Below, in pieces: positions 22,162 through 33,199 of a DNA stretch of 64,000 bases. The position numbers and the translations under genes are program-made. The stretch covers positions 22,616,272 to 22,680,271 of the forward strand of contig CM034394.1 in the NCBI GenBank assembly GCA_019925095.2, given 5' to 3'. The DNA comes from Dendrolimus kikuchii (taxonomy: Eukaryota > Arthropoda > Insecta > Lepidoptera > Lasiocampidae). Every line of letters starts with the position of its first letter. Positions within the stretch are counted from its first letter, which is position 1. The notes under the pieces are model-generated. The model saw only the letters and a program-made list of their open reading frames with translations. It was not told the origin of the DNA and searched no databases.

Positions 22162-22240
22162 TTATGGCTTGAAGAGAAGAAGCGGCGCAAGAAACTCTTC
22201 AGCAAACATGCCTAGCTCTAATAATTTTATATAATATTAA
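22162..22240 (+). repeat. Short dispersed repeat (AAACTCTTCAGCAA block)
   Basis: GAGAAGAAGCGGCGCAAGAA followed by ACTCTTCAGCAAACATGCC. The best preserved of three related blocks. Confidence 0.45.
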
Positions 22241-22270
22241 AATGGGTGGAAGGAAAAATAAAAGTAATTA

Positions 22271-22972
22271 TCAGTCAAGTTGGTTTGTGTTCCGTTGTAC
22301 GCAGAAAGAGCTCACAGTGTCTTGAGGTCTGGCAGCTGGTTTTTGCTGGGTTTGGGTCTTAATAGTTTTGATAATTGGATCCCAAACAGGTGGTACTTGC
22401 CAACCATCTTCTCTATTGAAATTTGGGTGTTTTTTGATTTCAATAGCCTCACGCATCATTCTAGGTATGAAACGATTCTCTTTCGCGAGGATTTGTGGGT
22501 TATCGAATCTGATGTAGTGGTTGGGTTTATCCAGCGTGTGTTCACTGATCGCAGACTTCGTAGACCTTGTGTGTTTCATGTCAGCAATGTGTTCTTTTAC
22601 TCGTGTTTTTATGCTCCTCTTTGTTTGCCCAATGTATGACAATCCACACTCACAATCAAGCTTGTAAACCCCTGCATCCTGGAGTGGGATATTGCATTTC
22701 ACAGGTCTCAGAAATTGGGTAATCTTTTTCTGCGGCTTGAAATATGTTTTGATTGAAGCTCGCCTGAGGATGTGACCAATTCTGTCTGTGACCCCCTTGA
22801 TGTAGGGTAGGGTAGCAGGGCACCGCTCAACTGAAGGTGGCTTGGGGCCTTTGTGACGTTGGTGTGGAGTCTTCAGCTGATTGCGTTGTAGAACTCGCTT
22901 GACATGCTGAAGCTCTCCAGCTATGTGGTTCTCATCACAAATTTTACGTGCTCTCCCAGAAAAGCTAATTTA
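22271..22972 (-). pseudogene. Penelope-like element: linker and GIY-YIG endonuclease
   Basis: The minus-strand frame is open from about 22972 to a stop at 22271. The linker reads ARKICDENHIAGELQHVKRV, then HKGPKPPSVERCPATLPYIK and ITQFLRPVKCNIPLQD. The nuclease domain (numbered from Met at 22702) shows GVYKLDCEC (11-19), YIGQTKRS (23-30), Arg34 and EH at 37-38, the GIY-YIG core with the CxC typical of Penelope-like elements. In this class the domain nicks target DNA for reverse transcription. It is out of frame with the RT fragment upstream, and the region normally linking the two is missing. It has no start of its own, so it is a remnant. Confidence 0.8.
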
Positions 22973-23616
22973 TTATTTGCCTCTAGTTCCATAGTAAATT
23001 TAATATTACTGCTAATGGAATTGAGATGATCTAGAAATGCAGAGACTTTATCGTTTGGGAGGACGGCAAAAGTATCGTCTACGTACCTTTTATACATCTT
23101 CGGCTTAGCCGGAGCGGTATCCAGTGCCTTCTGCTCGAAGTCTTCCATAAAAATGTCAGCTACGACAGGAGACACCGGTGAGCCCATGGCTACACCATTG
23201 ATTTGGTCGTAGAAGCCGAAGTCCCACACGAAATAGCCAGATGTGAGGCAATGTTTTAGTAGATCTGCATATTCCTCAGGCATGTTATTATCTATTAGCT
23301 TCCTTTTGACAATCTCAATGCAGTCTTCCACTGGTAAACTGGTAAATAAGGACTGGACATCAAAACTGACTAGTACTTCATCCTCAGCCAATGTCAAATT
23401 TTCAATTGCGCTGATGAAGTCGAAGGAATCCTTGACATGGTAGGGTGTGTTGCCGCGGAGATTGTTGAGTGTCTTCGCGAGATGTTGTGCCAGTCTGTAT
23501 GTTGGTGAGTCAAGCTGGCTAACTATAGGGCGCAAGGGGATGTTGTTTTTGTGAATTTTAGGTAACCCATACAGTTTAGGCGCTTTGGCGCAAGATGGTG
23601 TGAGTGATGGAGTGAG
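22921..23616 (-). pseudogene. Penelope-like element: reverse transcriptase domain, truncated
   Basis: Open on the minus strand from 23616, just inside an in-frame TAA at 23617-23619, to 22921. It begins in mid-protein with KAPKLYGLPKIHK, then RPIVSQLDSPTY. From Met at 23535 the key motifs are LVSFDVQSLFTSLP (catalytic Asp59), GVAMGSPVSPVVADIFMEDF (114-133) and YVDD (151-154), then NNKLAFL. This is the reverse transcriptase of the Penelope type, related to telomerase. After LAFL the frame joins out-of-register sequence, consistent with an internal deletion. No N-terminus, so not active. Confidence 0.85.
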
Positions 23617-23659
23617 TTAATAAGTTGGCGGTAGGCTAAATAAAACTTTAACAATACTC

Positions 23660-23800
23660 GTTGACACTTGACATCTTTGTCTTCCGTGATCACGGCCACT
23701 GAAAAGTGGCCGAAACGTCGGAAAAACCAAAATCAAATAAAATTACCGCGCTTAAAACCGTTAAAACGTAGTTTTATTATTTTCTAAGATGTTGGGTTCT
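23660..23800 (+). ncRNA. Hammerhead-like hairpin in a Penelope-type terminal repeat
   Basis: CGGCCACT, GAAA and AGTGGCCG at 23693-23712 form a perfect 8-bp stem with a GAAA loop, followed directly by AAACGTC. In a hammerhead ribozyme this would be stem II followed by GAAA. The expected CTGANGA core upstream reads GTGATCA, so it is degenerate. Penelope-like terminal repeats are known to carry hammerheads. The motif is on the strand opposite the RT frame. The block ACCGCGCTTAAAACCGTTAA at 23744-23763 recurs near 41463. Confidence 0.5.
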
Positions 23801-23834
23801 CACCGCAACTTTTTTTTATACATTTCGAAACTAC

Positions 23835-23940
23835 ATACGTTGTACCTATCACTGAGGAGTGGAACTCCTTACCGTCTGCTTTACCTAACAATTTAGGTGT
23901 ATTCAAGTCTTTCGTGAACAGGTGTCTTTAAGTAAACGTT
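23835..23940 (+). pseudogene. LINE ORF2 C-terminal scrap
   Basis: The frame reads EEWNSLPSALPNNLGVFKSF followed by VNRCL and a stop. The WNSLP...FK..VNR motif is typical of the extreme C-terminus of CR1/Jockey-type ORF2 proteins. Confidence 0.55.
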
Positions 23941-24272
23941 CTCCATGTTAGACTTCATTTCCACATGATACCTATATAATATAAACAAGCCGATTCCTCT
24001 GTTCTCAACATTTAAATTTTATTTCGGTAATCGTTTCATAAACTGGAGACTATTGTTCTAGCAGTTTGGTTGGAACTTACGGTGTTGTACTTTAAAAGCC
24101 TGTACTATATGAAAATCTCGGGTATTCTATGCAAAATTTATATCAGTAAAGCTTTTGGATGCGACGGTGCGATGTGATAGATTTCTGTATTTGACTGATG
24201 TGGATTTGGAATGTAATGGGTTTCGATAGACATATTTTTCAGTCCCTTGAAAGGTATATTATTATAAAAAGG

Positions 24273-24600
24273 CTAGGATATGCCCGCGGCTTCGTTCACG
24301 CTTGACTTGAAATTCCCGCGGGATTTCTGGAACACAACGTATCGCGGCATTTACAAAAGAAAATAAGCTATCGTTTTAGTGAAAATTGTGTCGGAAAAAA
24401 CTAATTTTTATGCACAAACCGTTTTGGGAAAATTCCCGCGGGATTCCCAGGATAAAAAAATCACACATTTTATTATATAACATTTGCATCAGTGAATAAA
24501 TCACATTGAAATTCGATTTTTTAATCTGGCCATTTTAAATAATTACCGAAGAAATTCCCGGATGATTCCCAGGATAAATTGGCCCCGTAATTTTTATGTG
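24273..24600 (-). mobile_element. Helitron-like fragment with repeated CCCGCGGG
   Basis: The reversed end reads GAAGCCGCGGGCATATCCTAG. AATTCCCGCGGGATT occurs near 24312 and 24430, with a degraded third copy at 24552. No coding content. Confidence 0.45.
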
Positions 24601-25271
24601 AATCCAAGCAAAGAGACTAACCGACAAGTAATAAAAAAAAGCAACGTCGTTATTGTCGTGTATATAGTGTATTCCAATTGTTTTTTAAAATAGTTGTGTA
24701 CACCGAAGCTGTTCCAGCTTTTAATGTACAGACACGGTATTTTTAGAATTTTATAATATTATCTATAGATTTTCCAGTTTTTATATTATTCACTGACCTC
24801 ACACGAAAATGGAGTTGGTTATAGTGTGGCGGCATTAATCCCAACATTATAAGCAACGCAAGCGCGAGGCTAATATTAATCTATGTATCAGGTAAAACAG
24901 CGCGCCGTTTTATGATAGCCCGGGCACACTTTCCCACCGATTTTCTTGGCGCGAAAACACTAGCAAAAACCGAACGATAGTTCGGGACACAGTTCGACAC
25001 ACGCCTTCAACGCGGGCACACGACATTCGTGTTTGTGTACAAAATTCAGTTCACGCGCTTGCTGATTGCCCTCAGCTAAATCCTTCTGATATGTAAACAA
25101 GATGAGAGTATGTGATTAAAAGTGTGCGACGAAAGTTATCTTTTATTAACCCGTACACCGCTCAACGGATACAACGTAACCGACAACCAGCCATACACAT
25201 CATCCCTCAATAGTATTTTATCACTAAGTTCTATATCGTTCGATTATAATTACACGTTACTACTATAACGT
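24600..25271. other. Unassigned stretch
   Basis: AT-rich up to about 24890, then moderately GC-rich. No domain or repeat family recognised. Confidence 0.4.
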
Positions 25272-25497
25272 ATCCGTGCAGGAACGGAGAAAGAATACAA
25301 TTTCCTGCGGCCGGGCCGCCTGTCGTAAGAGGCGACCAAACAACCCACAGCCAGGTGGTAGGGCATTTGCCCGACTGGATGGCTACCACCCCTGGTCTAA
25401 AGTATGTCACCAGAACAACCTTGAGTTGTGTTCTGGCATTAGTGACCAGGTCCCGGTCTCCCTTAAGAAAGCAGCAGCGCATTTGTAGAACCTTTAG
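25272..25497 (+). repeat. Family A copy lacking its 3' tail
   Basis: ATCCGTGCAGGAACGGAG to GCGCATTTGTAGAACCTTTA, then unrelated sequence. Missing the A-tail, so it was cut after insertion or reached its present form by deletion. Confidence 0.75.
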
Positions 25498-25499
25498 CT

Positions 25500-26775
25500 T
25501 TACCAGACTATAAGGAGTCTCTGAAATTCAGTAATATTTTACTACATTTCTGTTCAGGCATGTAAATAACCATAATATGTAATCTATGGACTATGATGAA
25601 CCAGCGCTCGAGTCCTACATAATTACGGTGATATAAAACGAAAAGTATGCGATTCCGGGCAATTAAGACAACTCATATGACAACCACTGGAGCGGATAAT
25701 GAAATATGCTAACTCACCTTATCATTGTACCTACGTTTGTAAAGATCACCGTAAGTTCATCACCTTCGCTACGACACCAGATAGAAGAGGAAGCCGCTTA
25801 TAATCTATTTCCAGTCCTTTCACTTAATGCAACACTTATTAGTCTTTGTGTATTTGATTAAGGGCCATTTTTGATCACCAGATAGTAGTTATTCGATGTT
25901 GTAAATATTTTTTTTTACCTGTGCGCCTGCTCAACGAGTACAGCAACGACTAACGACGACGCGTATATGTGTGACGTAAGAAAATTCGAAAAAGCTTCCA
26001 GGCGCCATCTACTGGCGAGTGGGCAGAGACATGATGTGAAGTTATCTATAAAGTACCCAACATTGCTAGAGGGCGTCACCAATTTCAGAAACCCCGTTAT
26101 ATCATTAAAAAACATATTAAAATTCACAACTACTTCAGGTTCTTTAACAATTTTAATCACTGTTCGCTATTAAGTTTTCCTCTAGGAAATAATACTTCAT
26201 TAAAATTGTAACGTTGCGATTTAATTTTATGTGCGAACTTACATAGATTAATCAGAAAGGGAGGCCTTTCTAATACAGTATTGCCTATATAGGTGCTGCG
26301 GTGGTGCTGGGTTTAGTGATAAGCAAACTGTTTCAAAATTTAAAAAAGGAGAATGGGACAATTTCGAAGGGTAGTGAAAAGAAAGAGCACGCACGTATCT
26401 GATTAATGGGCATGAAATGCAGCTACTCCTCTGCTCGTCAGTCTACTTCACTTTCACCTTTGTTATGTTATTGTAATTTATTTATTATTTAATAGGCGGT
26501 GGAGATGAGTAGTTTAAATTATTTATATAATATGAATTTGCAGAGTATTGCGAGCGTAGTATATATATTTTGTATTATATTATTGGATTATATAATTTAT
26601 TTTATTATGGCATGAAATGAATGACTTATTGACGTGCCTGCGAAAAAGAGAACAAGCCGTCAAATTTAAAAGAATAATTTATATTAACAAAAGAAAAGGT
26701 TGTATAGGCCGAAAGAAGGTTACTTGGTGATACCAATAGGTTATCCTTACTGCTTCATCTCAGATAATTTTATGG
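25500..26775. other. Unassigned stretch
   Basis: Open frames up to about 80 codons on both strands near 25915-26170 overlap each other and show no motif. Nothing else recognised. Confidence 0.4.
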
Positions 26776-26779
26776 TTAT

Positions 26780-27045
26780 AGCCAGTTTCACTCATTAAGA
26801 TCTTATGGGCATGTAATGAGGAGAGATGAAAGTCACGTGATAAAATGAATGTTAAACTACAAGATGGATGGGTACAAATGTAAAGATAAACCAAAAAAGA
26901 GATTAATGGACTGTGTGAGGGATGATATTATGATTTTGGTGTGACAGAAGACGTGTGTTAGAATAGAGGACTGTGAAAGGAAAATACATATTGTGCCGAC
27001 CCCAAATAAATAGGATAAAGAAAAGAGGGAGAGAGAGCCAGTTTC
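26780..27045 (+). pseudogene. Decayed LINE family E C-terminal fragment
   Basis: In broken frames the plus strand encodes RSYGHVMRRDESHVIK, then KPKKRLMDCVRDD and HIVPTPNK. This corresponds to the GHVxRR...GRPKKRWxDxIRDD...ADPK C-terminus of endonuclease/RT LINEs. A reversed relative is at 21170-21440. Confidence 0.5.
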
Positions 27046-27519
27046 ACGCATATGTAGCGATGGATTTAATGCGTTATTTGTGATACGATAATGTTATTAT
27101 TGTTAATTACGTTAAATGTTGACAAATATCGTATGTATATACTAATTTCACTATTCGTTAAAGGCGTTATTTTTAACGCTATAAATAAGATGCGTTTGGT
27201 TACAGTTAGGTGAAGCCCGATGGTAATAGAAACATTGAAAACAAAATGACACGTTATTATCACGTATATGGATTCAGTACTATCAAATCCGTTTCCTGTA
27301 GGGGTGACTAGAAATTAAATCTTCACTTCCAACCATCTTGGATTTATTTACTCCCAAATATAAACTCTTAAGGGCAAGAGATAACACAATGCCAATTGAC
27401 ATTGTAAATTATTGATAAGATTGTTTCCAAAGGTCTTGTAGCTTGAACCGTAAAACATTCTTAATATCAATCAATGTTATAAATAGAAAACGAACTTTAA
27501 GCAAGTTAAATAAATTATT

Positions 27520-28190
27520 TTAGATTTTATACCTTTGCAATTGCAATGGATTCCATCACACGTAGGAATATTTGAGAACGAAGAAGCTGACTGTTTAGCT
27601 CGCAATTCTTTCGCAGTAGGTCCGGAAGTTTACATTCTCCCTTTACATTTCGAAATATTGTCGCAATCTAAAATTGAACCTCTCAATCTTTGGAAAGAAT
27701 ATTTTAATGAACGATCGAAGACCACAGGTACAAAACATTTCAGAGTGTGCCTCCTCGTATACATTGGTCGAGTGAGAGTAAGTTGAACCGCTGCTTAATT
27801 GTTATCGCTCAATGTGTGCATGCTGGACACATACCGCTCAGGACATTTGCTTTTCTCGTGAAAAAGACAAACAGCCTCAATTGTGAAACGTGTAATAAAA
27901 GAGAGGACATATATCATATTCTTGTAGAATGCTCCATAAATAACAACGAGAGACAGCGACTAAGGAAAGACTTATGCTTAGACTTGCTGTAGTTTGGAGT
28001 TTTTCATTCCTTTTTAGCCGACCCCTTGTCTGTAGAAGCAAAGTTAGTTTTAGACTTTATTGTTAAATGCATAAATTTTATGCTTGTTTATTTATTATTA
28101 TTATTTTATGTGCAAGTAAGGTTTTGTCTTCACGGCTTGATATGGACGTTCGTCCAAAAGTCTTTAAAATAAATAAAAAATAAAAAGGTT
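27520..28190 (+). pseudogene. I-clade-like LINE: RNase H end and C-terminal zinc motif
   Basis: The first frame (to 27786) reads QLQWIPSHVGIFENEEADCL followed by ARNS, the end of an RNase H domain (WIPSH...NExAD.LA) as found in I-clade and related non-LTR ORF2 proteins. After a frameshift the frame ending 27992 carries VHAGHIPLRTFAF and NCETCNKREDIYHILVEC, a CX2CX7HX4C motif common at the C-terminus of such proteins. A 3' UTR with CGGCTTGATATGGACGTTCG leads to an A-rich end at about 28190. The endonuclease and RT are absent, so this is a 5'-truncated, broken copy. It is the only RNase H piece noticed here. Confidence 0.7.
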
Positions 28191-28199
28191 TTATATGTG

Positions 28200-29815
28200 T
28201 GTTTTTTTATTTCAATATTTTAAATGTATACGCTTAAATTTACACAAATTGCATCAGCAAATTACGTGATTTGAGTAACAGTATGTTTAAAAGCATTATG
28301 TTTTGTTTAGTACTATGCCATAAAGTCCAATTTGAACTTATGTTTTGGCAGACCAAAGCCAAAGGTATAACTTGTTCATGTTACTCAATAAAATTTCTAC
28401 GAGCAAGGGGTTTTTAATGAAGCGTGCGGCGAGACAAGAGTTTTAATCCCTGTTTTTGCCTCGCGCCAGGATGAAATATAGCCCGGTATGCGAACAGGTA
28501 GCTAATACATTTTCACTTTAGCTGAATACTTATGTATTTATGTATAAGTTTACGTTGTTCCAAAGCGATTGTGTTTTATTTTAATTAAAGTCTATTTAAC
28601 CATTAACTAAGGCTTAATTTAGAAGAAAATAATTATTTCTATGAACTTAGATATATTTCGAAAACATTTTATTTTTCGTTAGCAAATATACGAAAATAAC
28701 CTAATATATGAATATTTTTCATTTTTAAAATTTTATACCTAACTCCAAACTTCAATGATTGAGGACAGGAGGGTAAGTTTTTCACACATTTGTTATCAAT
28801 AACTCATTAATAATAGTTTTAAAGCCTTTTCTTTAGGGCTACCTTTCTAGTAATAAAAAAGTATTTTGCAAATTTTTATTAATTTCTTATGCATTTTTTT
28901 ATGTTTGTTTGCAAATAAACGGACAGATGGTAAGTGATCTAATCTAAGTCTAACATAAACTATGGTAAATTAGCTTCGAGAAGTTTTTGCGTTTGTAGTA
29001 GTATTTGTATATTTACAGGAATCCTAAACTAGAAATTTAAAATTCCTTGTACAATCAGCAAAAAAAGGTTTGTTACATTTTGAAGAAGAAAATATATTTA
29101 CAACCAAAAGTCAATGGTGAAAGTCAAATGAATAATAATAATTTATTTACAATGCTAATTGTATAAGTTTATATAATTGTAATTTGTATACAATAAACAT
29201 ATAATATAAAAAAAAAACTATTTATTCTTATGATGAAAATGTTATTTTATGGCTAATCTTTGATATATATTACTTTATACCAAATTTGTATTTAATTATA
29301 TTATATATTATAATATATAGTTATTATGTATTTATCAATACAACAGAAAATAGATGTATTTGTGTAATATAAATAAAATATATGTGTATATTAATTTTTA
29401 CTCAACAAATAATGTTGCTGTTTCTGTATTTTTTACATATACTGTATAATTGGTGATGTACGAACTCATTTTTGGTGTGCTTACAAAATATTTTAAAGGT
29501 AGTTCGAAACAAAGATCTATCTTTTTGAGATTATTAACTTACGGGACATGAATTTACTGTGCCGTAACACAGGTTAAACTAGTACGGGGAGTAATGATTG
29601 TCGCATAATGTTAAGTTAAGCAATATTGTATATTATACTTGTTTAGCTTATAACTGGAGAGCATTAAATACTTTAAATTCTTTAAAAAAATATTGTTGTG
29701 AGGTCTGACTATTTGGTTTTATAATGAATGAATGAATTAATTTTATTTATGCTTCATTTTTGTTATTCAGTGTTCAGTGTTATTACTTGCTGCTAATTGT
29801 TGTTATTTGATATTA
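28200..29815. other. Long AT-rich stretch without recognised feature
   Basis: Very AT-rich and stop-dense in all frames. No repeat family recognised. Confidence 0.45.
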
Positions 29816-29819
29816 AAGT

Positions 29820-30060
29820 TGTTAATTAAGCATGGATACGATGTTGAAACGTGGTGGAAGTAAGCTTTTGAATTCCCAAATTAAATAAGTTTTGTATAGT
29901 TTGTACAAATATTTCGAAAATGAGTGCAAAAGCAATCTGAACAGTATTATGGCTCGCGCTCAATTAGTTGCTAAATCAACCGGAATATCATTGACTTTCA
30001 TCGGAAAAATGTTATCAGAAAGCAAATGTCATTCATTCTTCAGAACAGGGACAGGGAATT
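29820..30060 (+). pseudogene. Possible transposase-like helix-turn-helix fragment
   Basis: The 72-codon frame reads YSLYKYFENECKSNLNSIMA, then RAQLVAKSTGISLTFIGKML and SESK. The order (xYxYF, RxAxxTGISxxxIxKxLxESK) resembles the N-terminal DNA-binding part of DDE-type proteins common in insect genomes. The reading turns AT-rich after residue 55. A lone exon of a host gene cannot be excluded. Confidence 0.3.
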
Positions 30061-30149
30061 ATATTTATAATATTAATATTTATTATTTTAATATCGTTAA
30101 ATATTATTAGTTTCATAATAAGTACCTACCTATAAAAATATGGTTTTGT

Positions 30150-30455
30150 ATTTATTGCAGGAGATCAGCAGACAGACAGACGGCCCACTTGATGGAAAGC
30201 GATTACCATCGCCTATGGACATTTGCAACACCAAAGTTGCTACAAATGCGCTGCTGCTCTCTTAAGGGAGACTGGAACCTGGTTACTAATGCCGGAACAC
30301 AACTCAAGGTTGCTATGGCGACATAGTTTAGACCAGGGGTGGTAGACATCCAGTCGGGAAAAAGCCCTCCACCTGGCTGTGAGTTGTTAAGTTGCCTCTT
30401 ACGACAGGCCGCCCGGCCGCAAGAAATTGTATTCTTTCTCCGTTCCTGCACGGAT
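30150..30455 (-). repeat. Family A copy, full length, minus strand
   Basis: TTTATTGCAGGAGATCAGCAG to CTCCGTTCCTGCACGGAT. Confidence 0.85.
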
Positions 30456-30984
30456 ATAGCTATGTAAGCTCGTCAGGGCCGTATAAGCTCAGGAAGGATT
30501 TATTCATCAGAATTCATCATGGCATGATATATGTGGGTTTATTTATGATATTAACATCTTTTGTGTCCGTTACCAATGTAATATTTCTATTGCTTAAATA
30601 ACAATCATCTCTCTTGATATTAACAACTGATTACGTTATAATTCAGTTTGATTAAGGTAATGGATCGCGGTTCGTCGAATACTTGATGCGCTGGCGACCA
30701 TTCTCTAGAAGAGGTTATATTTTCCTTCTTACGACCACCCCGCTTCCTTAGCCACGACGCTCCGCGAGAGTGACATTGACAACATATCACTCTTGACAGT
30801 GTGACAGTGACGTTTCAGTGAACTGTCTACAAATATATAAAAACTATGAGTTTATTTATTTATGTGCTGATCGTACACTACTATAGACGCAAAAACGTCT
30901 CGATGATAATTTACCTGTACCTATAATTCTCTATAAAATCTAAAACCATATAGAAAGCTGTGAAATCACAGAACATACGAATAT

Positions 30985-31458
30985 CGAAAACTTATGACAC
31001 CTGCACACACTTTATCCTATTATGATAATTCTTTTGCAGTGCAGGCTGTCAAACTTTGGAATATGCTACTACTGTCAGGGAGGCCAAATCCTTACCAACA
31101 TTTAGAAATTTACTCAGAAAACACTATTTGTCCATAAATAGCTATGTCTGATTACCATAATATAATCATGCTAATACATTTATTATAATAACTTATGTAT
31201 TTTGAAATATATTATTGTATATTATATTTATGACTATGTATATATGTATGTATTTGTATATTTATTTGTTAAATTAGTTTGAGTATTTATGTATCTATTG
31301 CCTTTTCCCTGAACCACCTGCATCGTCTGATTCAAATTTGTTTTTGATTTAGGTTGCGTGGAAGAGCTTTGAGCGATAAGGCCGCCTATTGTATTGCCTA
31401 GAAAAATATTGTAAATCTGGTCTGTTTTTGTAATTGTATATTTTGGTGTGCAATAAAG

Positions 31459-31495
<37 letters not shown>
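30985..31495 (+). pseudogene. Jockey-like LINE C-terminus, 3' UTR and (CT)n end
   Basis: Broken frames at 31035-31140 encode QAVKLWNMLLLS, then REAKSLPTFRNLLRKHYLS, the C-terminal LWNxLPxxIR..SLPxFKxxLR pattern of Jockey-like ORF2. It is followed by the 3' UTR block GGTTGCGTGGAAGAGCTTTG, GATAAGGCCGCC and GTGCAATAAAGTATT, then about 17 CT units. It differs in sequence from the intact element at 46.6-52 kb, so it is a separate family. Confidence 0.6.
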
Positions 31496-31498
<3 letters not shown>

Positions 31499-31694
31499 CG
31501 TACAGAAATCAAAACCAAGTTTAATTTAATTTGATATAAAATCAGTTACTAAAGCAATCTAGACGGTTAAGAATATGTGGAAACAATTAACTAGGTGGTC
31601 ACAGTTTTGTTTGTATAAAGCGCTGAGCTGTAAACTGTTTGTTTACTAAATAAAATAAACCTAATAGAATAGAATAATGATGATAATGACATAA

Positions 31695-32145
31695 TTATAA
31701 TGACATAATCTGTCGGGCTCTTGTCACCACCGGGGTACCTGCCATTCTAGAACCGAACAGCTTCTGCCGCGACGATGGCATGATAACCGATGGAATGTCA
31801 TTGGTGTCCTGGAGGTTGGGTTGCCCTTTTGTATGGGCCGCGTCTTGCGTCGATACTCTGGCTCTAAAAGCAGGAGGCCCTAAATGCCGCAAATATTCCG
31901 CCATCGGAAATGGCTACTTTACTTATATTTGCAGCTTGCGAGGGTCCTGGGACTATGGGGGCCTGATGTGTACAAATTTTATCGAGACATAGCGAAACGC
32001 CTGGCAGACGTCTCACGAGACCAAAAGGCTGGCTACCTCGGACAACGCATTAGCACTGCCATTCAGCGAGGTAATGTGGCCAGTCTTTTGAGCACGTTTC
32101 CAACTGACACCGATCTGGAACTATATTTTATAGTTTAATTTTAAT
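31695..32145 (+). pseudogene. LINE family C, C-terminal copy
   Basis: Plus-strand frames encode CRDDGMITDGMSLVSWRL, FVWAASCVDTLAL and, intact to its stop, GLWGPDVYKFYRDIAKRLAD, VSRDQKAGYLGQRISTAIQR and GNVASLLSTF. This is the clearest copy of the family. The conserved DxxAGxxLxQRISxAIQRGN segment marks it. An upstream frameshift separates the two halves. The family's RT domain is not present. Confidence 0.65.
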
Positions 32146-32323
32146 ATATACTAATATTATAAAGAGGTAAAGTTTGTGACGTTGTAGGAGGTAATTTTTG
32201 AATCTACTAAACCGATTTAAAAAATTCTTTTACTGTTGGAAAGCTACGTTAACAGGGAGTGTCATAGGCTATACAACATGACGCTATATTTATATGGTGG
32301 GTGAAACCGCGCCGGGCCGCTAG
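32145..32323 (+). mobile_element. Helitron-like element abutting the family C copy
   Basis: TATACTAATATTATAAAGAGG at the left and GCGCCGGGCCGCTAG before T at the right match Helitron ends. The usual leading TC is not clear, so the 5' boundary is approximate. Confidence 0.6.
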
Positions 32324-32448
32324 TTTGTATATATATATAGTTTTATTTAGTTTAATTTCTTGAAATTGTGAAATTTAATTAATTTTATTATTATTTAATT
32401 CGTAAATTCAATCAAATTTAAACAACCTTATATAGTCGTAGAATAGAA

Positions 32449-32545
32449 CAAAGAAGCAAGTGAGGTGTGTAAGAATACGCCTGAATGGCGCTCTGTTGTT
32501 CGTGCCTACCCCGCAAAGGAACTGGCGTGAAGTTATGTATGTATG
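32449..32545 (+). repeat. LINE family R, short copy with TSD
   Basis: About 97 bp of R 3' end with (ATGT)n, flanked by TAGAATAGAA at 32439-32448 and 32546-32555. A second scrap, GACGTGAAGCTATGTATGTA, sits at about 32591-32612. Confidence 0.8.
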
Positions 32546-32619
32546 TAGAATAGAATAATATCAATTTTTGAGGTGTTATATATAGTTTCTGACGTGAAGC
32601 TATGTATGTATGTATATAT

Positions 32620-32980
32620 AGTTTCTAGTATAAAATTTGTATAGTTGAAAAAATAAACGATTAAATGGACAATATTTCTCGTGAATATTGTAATGAAAAG
32701 TAAAAATGATTTGTTTAAAATCCGCGCTTTATTCATCGTGGATTTTAAATTCTGCACGTACGAAACAAACAAAATCCCGTGACAATATTTCATAAGGTCG
32801 AAGCGAAAATCGCATCTTCACAAGCCTTATAAACTGGTCACGGTTTTCAGTCGACTTTTGAATAAGAATATTTCTTTCGTCGCCTCTCTCAATGCACTTA
32901 GAGCTTGGTGTAAAATATAAAAGGTAAGCAAGGAAAGCAAAATAGATCCTGAGCTAATTAAATATGGTAAGTAACGTAGC
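32620..32980. other. AT-rich stretch without a recognised feature
   Basis: The 86-codon minus-strand frame over 32533-32793 shows no motif and is mostly low complexity. Confidence 0.4.
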
Positions 32981-32984
32981 CAGC

Positions 32985-33085
32985 CTTCTAGGAACCTAAC
33001 CTATTGATTTCGATGATCTAGGCTCAGTACTCTACTTATAGTTACGAGGGATTATACGTAGAATTACAATATAAGGTAAGTTTCC
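32985..33085 (+). repeat. LINE family C 3' end
   Basis: CCAGCCTTCTAGGAACCTAA, then GATTTCGATGATCTAGGCTC matches the C-terminus and UTR at 56350-56420 and 35955-36010. Confidence 0.55.
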
Positions 33086-33199
33086 TTCACTGTGCTAGGT
33101 GTTAGTTATAATGTAATTTTTTTTTCCATAATTACAATTTTCATTACACTTATATATCTATATAGTTATATTTTTTTTTTTATTAAATATGAAATATTA

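Noticed and set aside
22280..22639. 119-codon plus-strand frame.
   Set aside because: Antisense to the GIY-YIG coding frame, which has clear motifs.
24890..25170. GC-richer stretch as a possible gene promoter or DNA transposon end.
   Set aside because: No paired end, frame or core promoter motif could be supported.
30720..30840. Possible transcription start (TTTCAGTGAAC) near GC-richer DNA.
   Set aside because: An initiator-like word alone is too common, and no downstream gene is visible.
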